Part shown: positions 12,833 to 19,979 of the stretch, piece by piece
How positions within the stretch are numbered: the stretch's first letter is position 1
Layout: every line of letters starts with the position of its first letter
Source of the DNA: Streptomyces albus subsp. chlorinus
Lineage (GTDB): Bacteria; Actinomycetota; Actinomycetes; Streptomycetales; Streptomycetaceae
Reading direction: 5' to 3'
Length of the DNA: 45,913 nt
Assembly: GCF_013302895.1 (NCBI RefSeq)
Contig: NZ_VJOK01000001.1
Span: 5,322,793 to 5,368,705, forward strand
Notes under the pieces: generated by a model
Seen by the model: the letters and a program-made list of their open reading frames with translations, nothing else
Databases searched by the model: none
Told to the model about the DNA's origin: nothing
Made by a program: the position numbers and the translations under genes

Positions 12833-14110
12833 ATGGGACGGGGCGCACGGGGTACGACGGCAGGGGACGGCGGGGCGTCGCGCTCCACCGCCTGGGTGAT
12901 GCGCGTGCTGGCGGCACTGCTGGCGCTGCTGTGCGCCGCGCCCGCCGGCTGCGGCGTCATGGACGACGGCAAGCCGCCGGAGGACGCCATCCGGGTGACC
13001 CCGAAGGACCGGTCGCACGGCGTGCCGACCGACGCGCGGGTGGAGGTCTCCGTACCGGAGGGCAGGCTGCGCAGCGTCCGTATGCAACGCGTGGGCAAGG
13101 ACGCGGGCCGTCCCGTCGCGGGCCGGTTCTCCGCCGACCGGCGCAGCTGGCGCCCGCTGCCCGCCTCCGCCGGTCAGGCCGCCGGACGCGCGGGCGGGCA
13201 GCGCGGGGACAGGGTGCTCCAACTGGCGAGCACCTACGAGGTGGACGTGGTGGCCGTGGACGGCGAGGGGGACCGGGTGATCCGGCACGCCACGTTCTCC
13301 ACCCGCGTTCCGCCGCACCGCTTCGTCGGCTACTTCCGCCCCGAGCACAACCAGACCGTGGGCACCGCGATGATCGTCTCCCTCGACTTCAGCCGCCCCA
13401 TCGCCGACCGGGCCGCCGTCGAGCGCGCGATCCGGGTCAGCTCCGAGCCCCGGGTGCCGGTGGCCGCGCACTGGTTCGGCCCCGGCCGGCTGGACTTCCG
13501 GCCGCGCACCTTCTGGCAGCCCGGTACGCGGGTCACCCTCGATCTGCGGCTGCGCGACGTGCGCGGGGCGCCCGGCGTCTACGGCACCCAGCGCAAGAGG
13601 GTGCGCTTCACCATCGGCCGCGACCAGCGCAGCGTCGTGGACGTCGGCCGGCGCACGCTGACCGTCCAGCGGGGCGGCAGCACCGTCGAACGGTTCAAGA
13701 TCACGGCCGGGACGAAGAAGAACCCCACCTACAACGGCCACATGGTGATCAGCGAGAAGTTCGTCAAGACCCGGATGAACGGCAGGACCGTGGGCTTCGG
13801 CGGCGAGTACGACATCAAGGACGTGCCGCACGCCATGCGGCTGACCCGCAGCGGCACCTTCCTGCACGGCAACTACTGGGCGCCGCGGCGCATCTTCGGC
13901 ACGAAGAACACCAGCCACGGCTGCATCGGGCTGGCGGACAAGCGCGGCGGGGACGCGAAGTCGCCCGCCGGCCGGTTCTTCCGCCACTCGCTCGTCGGCG
14001 ACCTGGTGACCGTGCGCGGCTCGCACGACAGGACGGTGGCGCCGGGCAACGGGCTCGGCGGCTGGAACATGTCCTGGGAGAAGTGGGTGGCGGGCTCGGC
14101 CCTGCGGTGA
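12833..14110 (+). CDS. L,D-transpeptidase lipoprotein (copy 1)
   Basis: A cell-wall enzyme that makes 3-3 peptidoglycan cross-links or attaches proteins to peptidoglycan. From the ATG at 12833 (GGGGAGG upstream) it has 425 residues: a hydrophobic segment with a lipobox ending at Cys40 (LLALLCAAPAGC), two Ig-like domains (about 45-260) and a YkuD catalytic domain. The catalytic motif is FLHGNYW...TSHGCIGL, with nucleophile Cys at about 364. A conserved WNMSWEKW tail follows. It is about 55 per cent identical by eye to the next gene, with the same domain order and the same catalytic Cys position, so the two arose by tandem duplication. Confidence 0.93.
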   Translation: MGRGARGTTAGDGGASRSTAWVMRVLAALLALLCAAPAGCGVMDDGKPPEDAIRVTPKDRSHGVPTDARVEVSVPEGRLRSVRMQRVGKDAGRPVAGRFSADRRSWRPLPASAGQAAGRAGGQRGDRVLQLASTYEVDVVAVDGEGDRVIRHATFSTRVPPHRFVGYFRPEHNQTVGTAMIVSLDFSRPIADRAAVERAIRVSSEPRVPVAAHWFGPGRLDFRPRTFWQPGTRVTLDLRLRDVRGAPGVYGTQRKRVRFTIGRDQRSVVDVGRRTLTVQRGGSTVERFKITAGTKKNPTYNGHMVISEKFVKTRMNGRTVGFGGEYDIKDVPHAMRLTRSGTFLHGNYWAPRRIFGTKNTSHGCIGLADKRGGDAKSPAGRFFRHSLVGDLVTVRGSHDRTVAPGNGLGGWNMSWEKWVAGSALR

Positions 14111-14365
14111 CCCCGTCCGGCCGGCGGCGGACGCCGTCCGGCCCGGGCCGGCCTCCTTCCCGCCTCCTTCCGGCCTCCCCAAAACCGCGACCGAACGGTG
14201 ACCCGCGGGGCGAGTGACCTGTCACTCCGGTGTGGTTATCTAACAAGGCGGACGCACGCCGTCGTTCAGCTGCCGTTCACCGGCCCGGCGGCGGTGCGTC
14301 CACGCGTGTTCGGGGGCGCACACGGGTGCGCGAAGCCGTGTGAGGACGTGAGGGATGGGGCCGGC

Positions 14366-15637
14366 GTGGATCTGAGAACCGTGGCCAGGGACAAGCTCAA
14401 GTGGGAGACGCTCCGCGGGGACGGCCGCGCCCGGGTGATAGGCGGTTCCGCCGCCGGACTCGTCGTGCTGCTCGTCGTCCTGCTGCTCACCCTCACCACC
14501 TGCGGGGGCGGTGGCGGGTCCGGGGCGCGGGCCAAGGGCAAGGACGGCGAACAGGCCGCCAAGGGCCCCTCCCGGGCCGTCGTGACCATCTCCCCCAAGG
14601 ACGGCGCCGACGGCGTCAGGACCTCCGGCGCCCTCAAGGTGGCCGCGGCCGAGGGCAAGCTGACCGAGGTCACGGTCAAGGACAGCAAGGACAATGAGGT
14701 CGCCGGCCGCCTCACCGACGGCGGCAGGGCCTGGAAGCCCGCCACGCACCTGGCCGCCGGCACCAGGTACACGGTCGACGCGGTGGCGAAGGACGCCGAG
14801 GGCAGGGCCTCCGCCAAGCACGCCTCGTTCACCACCTTCGTGCCGCGGAACACCTTCGTCGGCTACTTCACGCCGGAGAACGGCGACAAGGTGGGCGCCG
14901 GCATGCCCGTCTCCGTCACCTTCAACCGCCCGGTGGCCGACCGGGACGCCGTCGAGAGGGCGATATCCGTCACCGCCGACCCGAAGGTGCGGGTCGAGGG
15001 CCACTGGTTCGGCAGCCAGCGCCTCGACTTCCGGCCGCGGGAGTACTGGAAGGCGGGCACGAAGGTCACCCTCGACCTCAACCTCAGCGGTGTCGAGGGC
15101 GCCGACGGCGTCTACGGCACGCAGCGCAAGACGGTGCGGTTCACCGTCGGCAGGCAGCAGGTCAGCGTCGTGGACGCCAGGAAGAAGACCATGACGGTGA
15201 TGCGCGACGGCAAGAAGATCAAAACCATTCCGATCACCTCCGGCAGCCCCGCCAACCCGACCTACAACGGCAGGATGGTCATCAGCGAGAAGCACGAGGT
15301 CACCCGGATGAACGGGCAGACCGTGGGCTTCGGCGGCGAGTACGACATCAAGGACGTGCCGCACGCGATGCGGCTGAGCACCTCGGGCACCTTCATCCAC
15401 GGCAACTACTGGACGCCCAAGTTCCAGTTCGGCAAGGTCAACGCCAGCCACGGGTGCGTGGGCCTGCACGATCTGCGCGGCGGCGGCGCCAACGGCTCCC
15501 CGGGCGCCTGGTTCTTCCAGAACTCGATGATCGGCGATGTCGTCGAGGTGAGGAACTCCCAGGACGAGACGATCAGACCGGACAACGGGCTCAACGGCTG
15601 GAACATGTCGTGGGAGAAGTGGACGGCCCCGCAGTGA
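14366..15637 (+). CDS. L,D-transpeptidase lipoprotein (copy 2)
   Basis: A paralogue of the preceding gene, 423 residues from the GTG at 14366 (a second GTG at 14348 is in frame and possible). It has a cytoplasmic N-terminus, a strongly hydrophobic helix (AGLVVLLVVLLLTLTTC) ending in a possible lipobox Cys46, a Gly-rich linker, two Ig-like domains (about 75-260) and a YkuD domain with FIHGNYW...ASHGCVGL. The catalytic Cys falls at residue 364, as in copy 1, which supports both start choices. The ending NGWNMSWEKWTAPQ matches copy 1. The longer membrane helix could mean transmembrane rather than lipid anchoring. The 255-base gap before it may hold its own promoter. Confidence 0.92.
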   Translation: MDLRTVARDKLKWETLRGDGRARVIGGSAAGLVVLLVVLLLTLTTCGGGGGSGARAKGKDGEQAAKGPSRAVVTISPKDGADGVRTSGALKVAAAEGKLTEVTVKDSKDNEVAGRLTDGGRAWKPATHLAAGTRYTVDAVAKDAEGRASAKHASFTTFVPRNTFVGYFTPENGDKVGAGMPVSVTFNRPVADRDAVERAISVTADPKVRVEGHWFGSQRLDFRPREYWKAGTKVTLDLNLSGVEGADGVYGTQRKTVRFTVGRQQVSVVDARKKTMTVMRDGKKIKTIPITSGSPANPTYNGRMVISEKHEVTRMNGQTVGFGGEYDIKDVPHAMRLSTSGTFIHGNYWTPKFQFGKVNASHGCVGLHDLRGGGANGSPGAWFFQNSMIGDVVEVRNSQDETIRPDNGLNGWNMSWEKWTAPQ

Positions 15638-15783
15638 CCTGGCACGCGGGCGTCGCCGGGGACGCCTGAGGGCGGCGGTCCGCCGCCGGCTGCCGGCACG
15701 ACCGGGTCCGCCGTCGTCCGGTCCCGGTGCCGTGCGGAACGGCACCGGGTCCGCCGCGCGGAACGGCCGTTAACCTTCCCCGC

Positions 15784-16575
15784 ATGACGATTGACGAAGC
15801 CAGCGGCGCCACCGCGCGCCTCGAGGTCGAGGACGGCGTCGGCACCCTCCGGCTGGACCGGCCCAAGATGAACGCCCTCGACATCGCCACCCAGGACCTG
15901 CTGCGCGAACTCGCCGGGGAGGCGGCACGCCGCGAGGACGTCCGCGCCGTGGTGCTCTACGGCGGCGAGAAGGTGTTCGCGGCGGGCGCGGACATCAAGG
16001 AGATGCGCGAGATGGACCACGCCGCGATGGTCCTGCGCTCCCGCGGCCTCCAGGAGGCGTTCACCGCCGTCGCGCGGATCCCCAAGCCCGTCGCCGCGGC
16101 CGTCACCGGCTACGCGCTCGGCGGGGGCTGTGAGTTGGCGCTCTGCGCGGACGTGCGGTTCGCCGGACAGAGCGCCAAGCTGGGCCAGCCGGAGATCCTG
16201 CTCGGGCTGATCCCCGGGGCCGGCGGGACCCAGCGCCTGTCGCGGCTGGTGGGACCGAGCAAGGCCAAGGACCTCATCTTCACCGGCAGGATGGTGGAGG
16301 CGGCCGAGGCCCACAGGATCGGGCTGGTCGACCACGTGGTGCCCGACGCGGAGGTCTACGAGCAGGCACACGCCTGGGCCGCACGGCTGGCGCGCGGCCC
16401 GGCACTGGCGCTGCGCGCCGCGAAGGAGTCGGTCGACTTCGGCCTGGAGGCGGACATCGAGACGGGCCTGGCGCTCGAACGCACCTGGTTCTCCGGCCTG
16501 TTCGCGACTCAGGACCGGGAGATCGGCATGCGCAGCTTCGTCGAGGAGGGCCCCGGCAAGGCGCGCTTCACCTGA
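15784..16575 (+). CDS. Enoyl-CoA hydratase/isomerase family protein
   Basis: A cytoplasmic crotonase-fold enzyme of 263 residues, probably hydrating trans-2-enoyl-CoA in fatty acid or amino acid breakdown. Motifs: FAAGADIKEM (oxyanion hole), AAVTGYALGGGCELALCADV (second oxyanion strand) and EILLGLIPGAGGTQRL, which holds a Glu at the catalytic position of true hydratases. There is no ribosome site before the ATG at 15784; TAACCT at 15771-15776 lies 8 bases upstream and would serve as a -10 box, so the mRNA may be leaderless, which is frequent in Streptomyces. The specific substrate is unknown. Confidence 0.9.
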   Translation: MTIDEASGATARLEVEDGVGTLRLDRPKMNALDIATQDLLRELAGEAARREDVRAVVLYGGEKVFAAGADIKEMREMDHAAMVLRSRGLQEAFTAVARIPKPVAAAVTGYALGGGCELALCADVRFAGQSAKLGQPEILLGLIPGAGGTQRLSRLVGPSKAKDLIFTGRMVEAAEAHRIGLVDHVVPDAEVYEQAHAWAARLARGPALALRAAKESVDFGLEADIETGLALERTWFSGLFATQDREIGMRSFVEEGPGKARFT

Positions 16576-16981
16576 CGGAGCCGGCTCCCGGACGGAACCG
16601 GGCACCACACGGGCCCCTCACAGCCCTCCGCGGGCTCCGCGCGGGCCCCTCACGGCCCCTCGCGGCCTCTCCCGGGCCCCTCGTGGAGCGTGGCTCCGGC
16701 CGGGAGCCGGGTGGGGTGGTCGGGGGTGGCGTAAGCATGTCGTCTGCGAGCGCCCCACCGTGTGGGGGAATTGGTTTCCGCACCTCTTCCCGGTCCCGCC
16801 GCCCGCTTGTGGCGCGTTGTGATCACTTGGGCACCCGTTGTCCTGCCAGGTCAGAGCGTGACTGCGCGGCGCGGGCCGGCATCCGGGCGGCGTCCGCGGG
16901 CATCCGGAGCGGGCATCCGCCCGCCTCCGGAAACCCGGGAACCGGCCACGAGGCGTGTCACCTGGCGTCATGATGGGGGCC
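16576..16981. other. Intergenic region without gene
   Basis: About 400 bases with no supported coding sequence. The first 110 bases hold several degenerate CGGGCCCCTCACGG-like repeats. The rest is less GC-rich around 16740-16850 and presumably holds the promoter of the following regulator gene, but no clear hexamers were seen. Confidence 0.4.
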
Positions 16982-17473
16982 ATGGCGGGTCAGGGAGATG
17001 TGGCGAGCGTGACCGAACGGGTTCCAGAAGACCCCGCGGGGGCACCGGACGCCGAGCCGGTGAGTACCGTCCTCGACCGGGCGGGCGATCCGACCGTACG
17101 GGAGGTTCCGCTGCCGAACCGTCCCGAGTCGGCCCGGCTGGCGCGCGGCCTCACCCGGGCCGTCCTGCACCAGCGGTGGGCCGCCCCGGCGCAGGTGACC
17201 GAGCACACCGTGCTGCTCGTCTCCGAACTCGTCGGCAACGCCGTGCGGCACACCGGCGCGCACACCATCGGCATCCGCATGCTGCGGCGCTCCGGATGGA
17301 TCCGCGTGGAGGTGCGCGATCCCTCGCGCGGGCTGCCCTGCCTGCTGCCCGTCGGCGAGCTGGACACCAGTGGACGCGGCCTCTTCCTCGTGGACACCCT
17401 CGCCGAGCGCTGGGGCGTCGATCTGCTGCCCCGCGGCAAGACGACCTGGTTCGAGATGCGGGCCGTGGAGTGA
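16982..17473 (+). CDS. ATP-binding anti-sigma-type regulator (HATPase_c, RsbW-like)
   Basis: A small GHKL ATPase of the RsbW/SpoIIAB-like group, very numerous in Streptomyces, which bind sigma factors or anti-anti-sigma proteins. With the ATG at 16982 it has 163 residues; in-frame ATGs at 16970 and 16973 are possible. The ATP-binding N box is seen as VSELVGNAVRHTG, the G1-like region as VEVRDPSRGLP, and the G2 region as DTSGRGLFLVDTLAERWGV. The final codons GTG GAG TGA contain a GTGA overlap with a possible next start at 17470. Its partner sigma or anti-anti-sigma factor cannot be named from this window, though the SpoIIE phosphatase at 19980 is of the type that acts in the same kind of circuit. 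Confidence 0.85.
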   Translation: MAGQGDVASVTERVPEDPAGAPDAEPVSTVLDRAGDPTVREVPLPNRPESARLARGLTRAVLHQRWAAPAQVTEHTVLLVSELVGNAVRHTGAHTIGIRMLRRSGWIRVEVRDPSRGLPCLLPVGELDTSGRGLFLVDTLAERWGVDLLPRGKTTWFEMRAVE

Positions 17474-17525
17474 GCGCGCTCGACCCGGCCCTGTGCGGGG
17501 CCTGGGACGACGCGCCCCTGGGGCC

Positions 17526-17819
17526 ATGGAGGCGAGTGAACTCGTCCTCGCGCCCGACGGCACGGGCTGGAGCAGGCTGACGAACGCCGCCGGTGCCGAC
17601 GACACCACCCGTCTCACCTGGAGCTGCCCGCGTCCGGGCCTGCTGGTGCTGCGCGAGACGTCCCTCGCCGAGGGCGGCGGCCCTTCCGTCCCGGCGGACG
17701 GAACGCTGGAGACCGGGTACCGGCTGGGGGAGGAGGACGGGCGCACGGTGCTGGAGCTGGAGCAGCCCGTCGAGTTCACCTGCCGCTACACCCGCACGGG
17801 CGACGCCCGGCGCCCCTGA
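17526..17819 (+). CDS. Small conserved protein, probably frameshifted
   Basis: The open frame from the ATG at 17526 encodes 97 residues starting MEASELVLAPDGTGW, a soluble, beta-rich-looking protein with no motif I recognise. The true gene may begin at the GTG at 17470, which overlaps the stop of the preceding ATPase gene by four bases (GTGA) and reads VSALDPALCGAWDDAPLGP before running out of frame at about 17523. Inserting one C in GGGGCC at 17521-17525 would join the two parts as ...APLGP-MEASELVL. So the gene is either truly broken, wrongly sequenced by one base, or starts at 17526. Function unknown; the coupling suggests a link to the ATPase regulator. Confidence 0.6.
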   Translation: MEASELVLAPDGTGWSRLTNAAGADDTTRLTWSCPRPGLLVLRETSLAEGGGPSVPADGTLETGYRLGEEDGRTVLELEQPVEFTCRYTRTGDARRP

Positions 17820-18065
17820 CCCGGCTCGCCCGGTCCGGTTCGGCCGGGGTGGCACGGTTCCCGGGGGCACGGTTCGCGGGATTCGGCTTGCTGCCCGGCG
17901 TGCCCGGCCCGGCGGCCGGTTCATGTGTGGCGCTCCGTGTGCGTGGAACCCGCGCCGTCGAACGCGCCGGTGCGGTCGCCGTCCGGCCCGGGAGGGCCGA
18001 CGATGGAGGCGAACGAAAGCCCCATATCGGGTGAACCGGTACGCACGACACGGTACGGAGGAACC

Positions 18066-18389
18066 ATGCCTGCAGGGTCGAACTCCAAGCGCGAGCGGCA
18101 GTACGAGCACATCAAGGAGGGCGCCAGGAAGCGGGGCACCTCCACCGGCCGGGCCAAGGAGATCGCGGCCCGCACGGTGAACAAGGAGCGCGCCCAGAAG
18201 GGTGAGTCCAAGAGCGCCAGCCGCACCTCCGTGCGCGACAAGTCCGCACCCCGGCGCGGGGGGCAGCGCTCCCACACCGGCTCCGGCGGCCCCACCCGCG
18301 ACCAGCTCTACAACGAGGCCAGGCAGCGTGGCGTCAAGGGCCGCTCCCACATGAACAAGCAGGAACTCCAGCGCGCGCTCGGCCGCTGA
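18066..18389 (+). CDS. Small basic protein with C-terminal Rho_N/SAP-like helix pair
   Basis: A 107-residue, very basic protein (MPAGSNSKRERQYEHIKEGA...) often labelled plasmid stabilisation protein in Streptomyces, without known function. The middle is rich in Lys, Arg and Ser and probably disordered; the end TRDQLYNEARQRGVKGRSHM followed by NKQELQRALGR resembles the Rho N-terminal or SAP-like helix-extended-loop-helix that can bind nucleic acid. GGAGG lies 6 bases before the ATG. It stands alone between the ATPase-linked gene and a DUF1360 gene. Confidence 0.8.
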   Translation: MPAGSNSKRERQYEHIKEGARKRGTSTGRAKEIAARTVNKERAQKGESKSASRTSVRDKSAPRRGGQRSHTGSGGPTRDQLYNEARQRGVKGRSHMNKQELQRALGR

Positions 18390-18466
18390 GGACCCCGGGC
18401 CGGGCGGGCGTTTGGCCGCAGGCCGGACGGGAACCCCGTGGCGCACGGTATGGGAGGTAGCGCTGT

Positions 18467-18997
18467 ATGCCGGACAAGCCGCGGACACCCCGCGAGGTGG
18501 CTCGGAAGCACGAGCACCACTACGCGCCGGACGACGAGCGGCCGCTCGCGGGCTATCTGACCGTCCTCGCGTCCTTCGGCACCGGCATCGCCGGGGCCGC
18601 GCTCGCCGCGCGCCGCGCCGGGCGCCGGGCTCCGCAGGACCTGAGCCCCCGTGAGCTGGTGCTGCTGACACTGGCCACGCACAAGCTCTCCAGGATGCTC
18701 GCCAAGGACGCGGTGGTCAGCCCGCTGCGGGCGCCCTTCACCCGGTACCGGGGCACCAGTGCCCCGGCCGAGGTGGCGGAGGAGGTCCGCGGCACCGGGC
18801 TGCGGCACGCCGTGGGGGAGCTGGTGACCTGCCCGTTCTGCCTGGCCCCCTGGGCGGCCTCCGCGCTGCTCGTCCTGCACGCGGCGTCCCCCGCCACCGC
18901 CCGCACCTGCCTCAGCGGGCTGGCGGCCGTCGCGGGCTCGGACTTCCTCCAGTTCGCGTACGCCGCCGCGCAGGAGCGGCACTCGCCACAGGACTGA
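18467..18997 (+). CDS. DUF1360 domain membrane protein
   Basis: A 176-residue protein of the DUF1360 family, function unknown. It begins MPDKPRTPREVARKHEHHYA, has a hydrophobic segment GYLTVLASFGTGIAGAALAA (about 27-46), the family pattern LATHKLSRMLAKDAVVSPLR, and the signature CPFCLAPWAASALLVLH with two cysteines and a second membrane segment. GGGAGG lies 9 bases before the ATG. Homologues are related to sporulation protein YjcA of Bacillus, but nothing here shows the role. Confidence 0.85.
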   Translation: MPDKPRTPREVARKHEHHYAPDDERPLAGYLTVLASFGTGIAGAALAARRAGRRAPQDLSPRELVLLTLATHKLSRMLAKDAVVSPLRAPFTRYRGTSAPAEVAEEVRGTGLRHAVGELVTCPFCLAPWAASALLVLHAASPATARTCLSGLAAVAGSDFLQFAYAAAQERHSPQD

Positions 18998-19111
18998 CCG
19001 GACCGCCGGCGGCCCCGCCGGTACCGCCCTCGCGCAGGCCGCGCAGACCCCGTCCCGTATCCCCCCGTTCACGTCTGCGATCTCTGAGGACTCTGAGGAT
19101 TGGAGTGCATC

Positions 19112-19702
19112 GTGGCAGCCAACGCTTCCAACAACGGCTCGACCCCGTCCTACACCGTTCCTGGCATGTCCAAGAGCGACGGCGGCGACGTCATCCAGCT
19201 CCTGCGGATGCGCCTGCACGCCCTCAACGACCTGGCGCTGACCCTCAAGCACGTCCACTGGAACGTCGTCGGGCCGCACTTCATCGCCGTCCACGAGATG
19301 CTCGACCCCCAGGTCGAGGCCGTCCGTGAGATGATCGACAACACGGCGGAGCGCATCTCCACCCTCGGCGGCTCCCCCTGGGGCACCCCGGGGCGGCTGG
19401 TCGCCGAGCGCACCTGGGACGACTACGCGCTCGGCCGGGCCGAGGCCATCGAACACCTCGGGGCCCTCGATGTCGTCTACACCGGAGTCATCGAGGACCA
19501 CCGCAAGGCGGTGCAGGCCACCGAGACCTCCGACCCGGTCACCCAGGACCTGCTGATCGAGCACCTGCGCCAGCTGGAACTCTTCCAGTGGTTCGTCCGC
19601 GCCCACATCGAGAACTCCGGGGGCGGGCTCTCCACCGGCCCGGACGACTCGGAGAAGGCGGCGGCGGGCAAGGCCGCCGACCAGGCCCGCGGCAAGCCCT
19701 GA
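19112..19702 (+). CDS. dps: Dps family ferritin-like DNA-protecting protein
   Basis: Dps forms a 12-subunit cage that oxidises and stores iron and protects DNA in stress and stationary phase. The 196-residue protein has the four-helix ferritin fold with the intersubunit ferroxidase ligands in LKHVHWNVVGPHFIAVHEML followed by DPQVEAVREMIDNTAER. The tail DDSEKAAAGKAADQARGKP is Lys/Ala-rich as in DNA-binding Dps tails. The start is the GTG at 19112 with GGAG 6 bases upstream; an ATG at 19100 would overlap this ribosome site. A strong terminator follows. No sigma-B-type promoter was found by eye. Confidence 0.94.
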   Translation: MAANASNNGSTPSYTVPGMSKSDGGDVIQLLRMRLHALNDLALTLKHVHWNVVGPHFIAVHEMLDPQVEAVREMIDNTAERISTLGGSPWGTPGRLVAERTWDDYALGRAEAIEHLGALDVVYTGVIEDHRKAVQATETSDPVTQDLLIEHLRQLELFQWFVRAHIENSGGGLSTGPDDSEKAAAGKAADQARGKP

Positions 19703-19767
19703 CCGCCCGGGCCCGGCCTGCCCCTGACCCTCCCGCACACCGCCCCCTCGTGCGCCTTCCGGCACCG

Positions 19768-19809
19768 ACCGGCGAGAGCCCCGCCGCACCCGGCGGGGCT
19801 CTCGCCGGT
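19768..19809. terminator. Strong terminator after dps
   Basis: A perfect 19-base stem (ACCGGCGAGAGCCCCGCCG with its complement) closes a CACC loop, 66 bases after the dps stop. It is symmetric and could act on either strand, but only the plus strand has genes here. Confidence 0.85.
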
Positions 19810-19979
19810 CCGGCCGCCCCGGTGGGCGGCTCCCCCGTGCGGGGGTCACGCGGGTGCCGGGTCCCGACGGGCGGGCCCGGCACCGCCGCCGCATGATGGG
19901 GGAGGTGGCCTCGGTCAGGGGGCTACCGGGGCTGCCGCTGAGCGGGGACGTTCCGGGGCCGCGCTACCGGGAGACAGCG

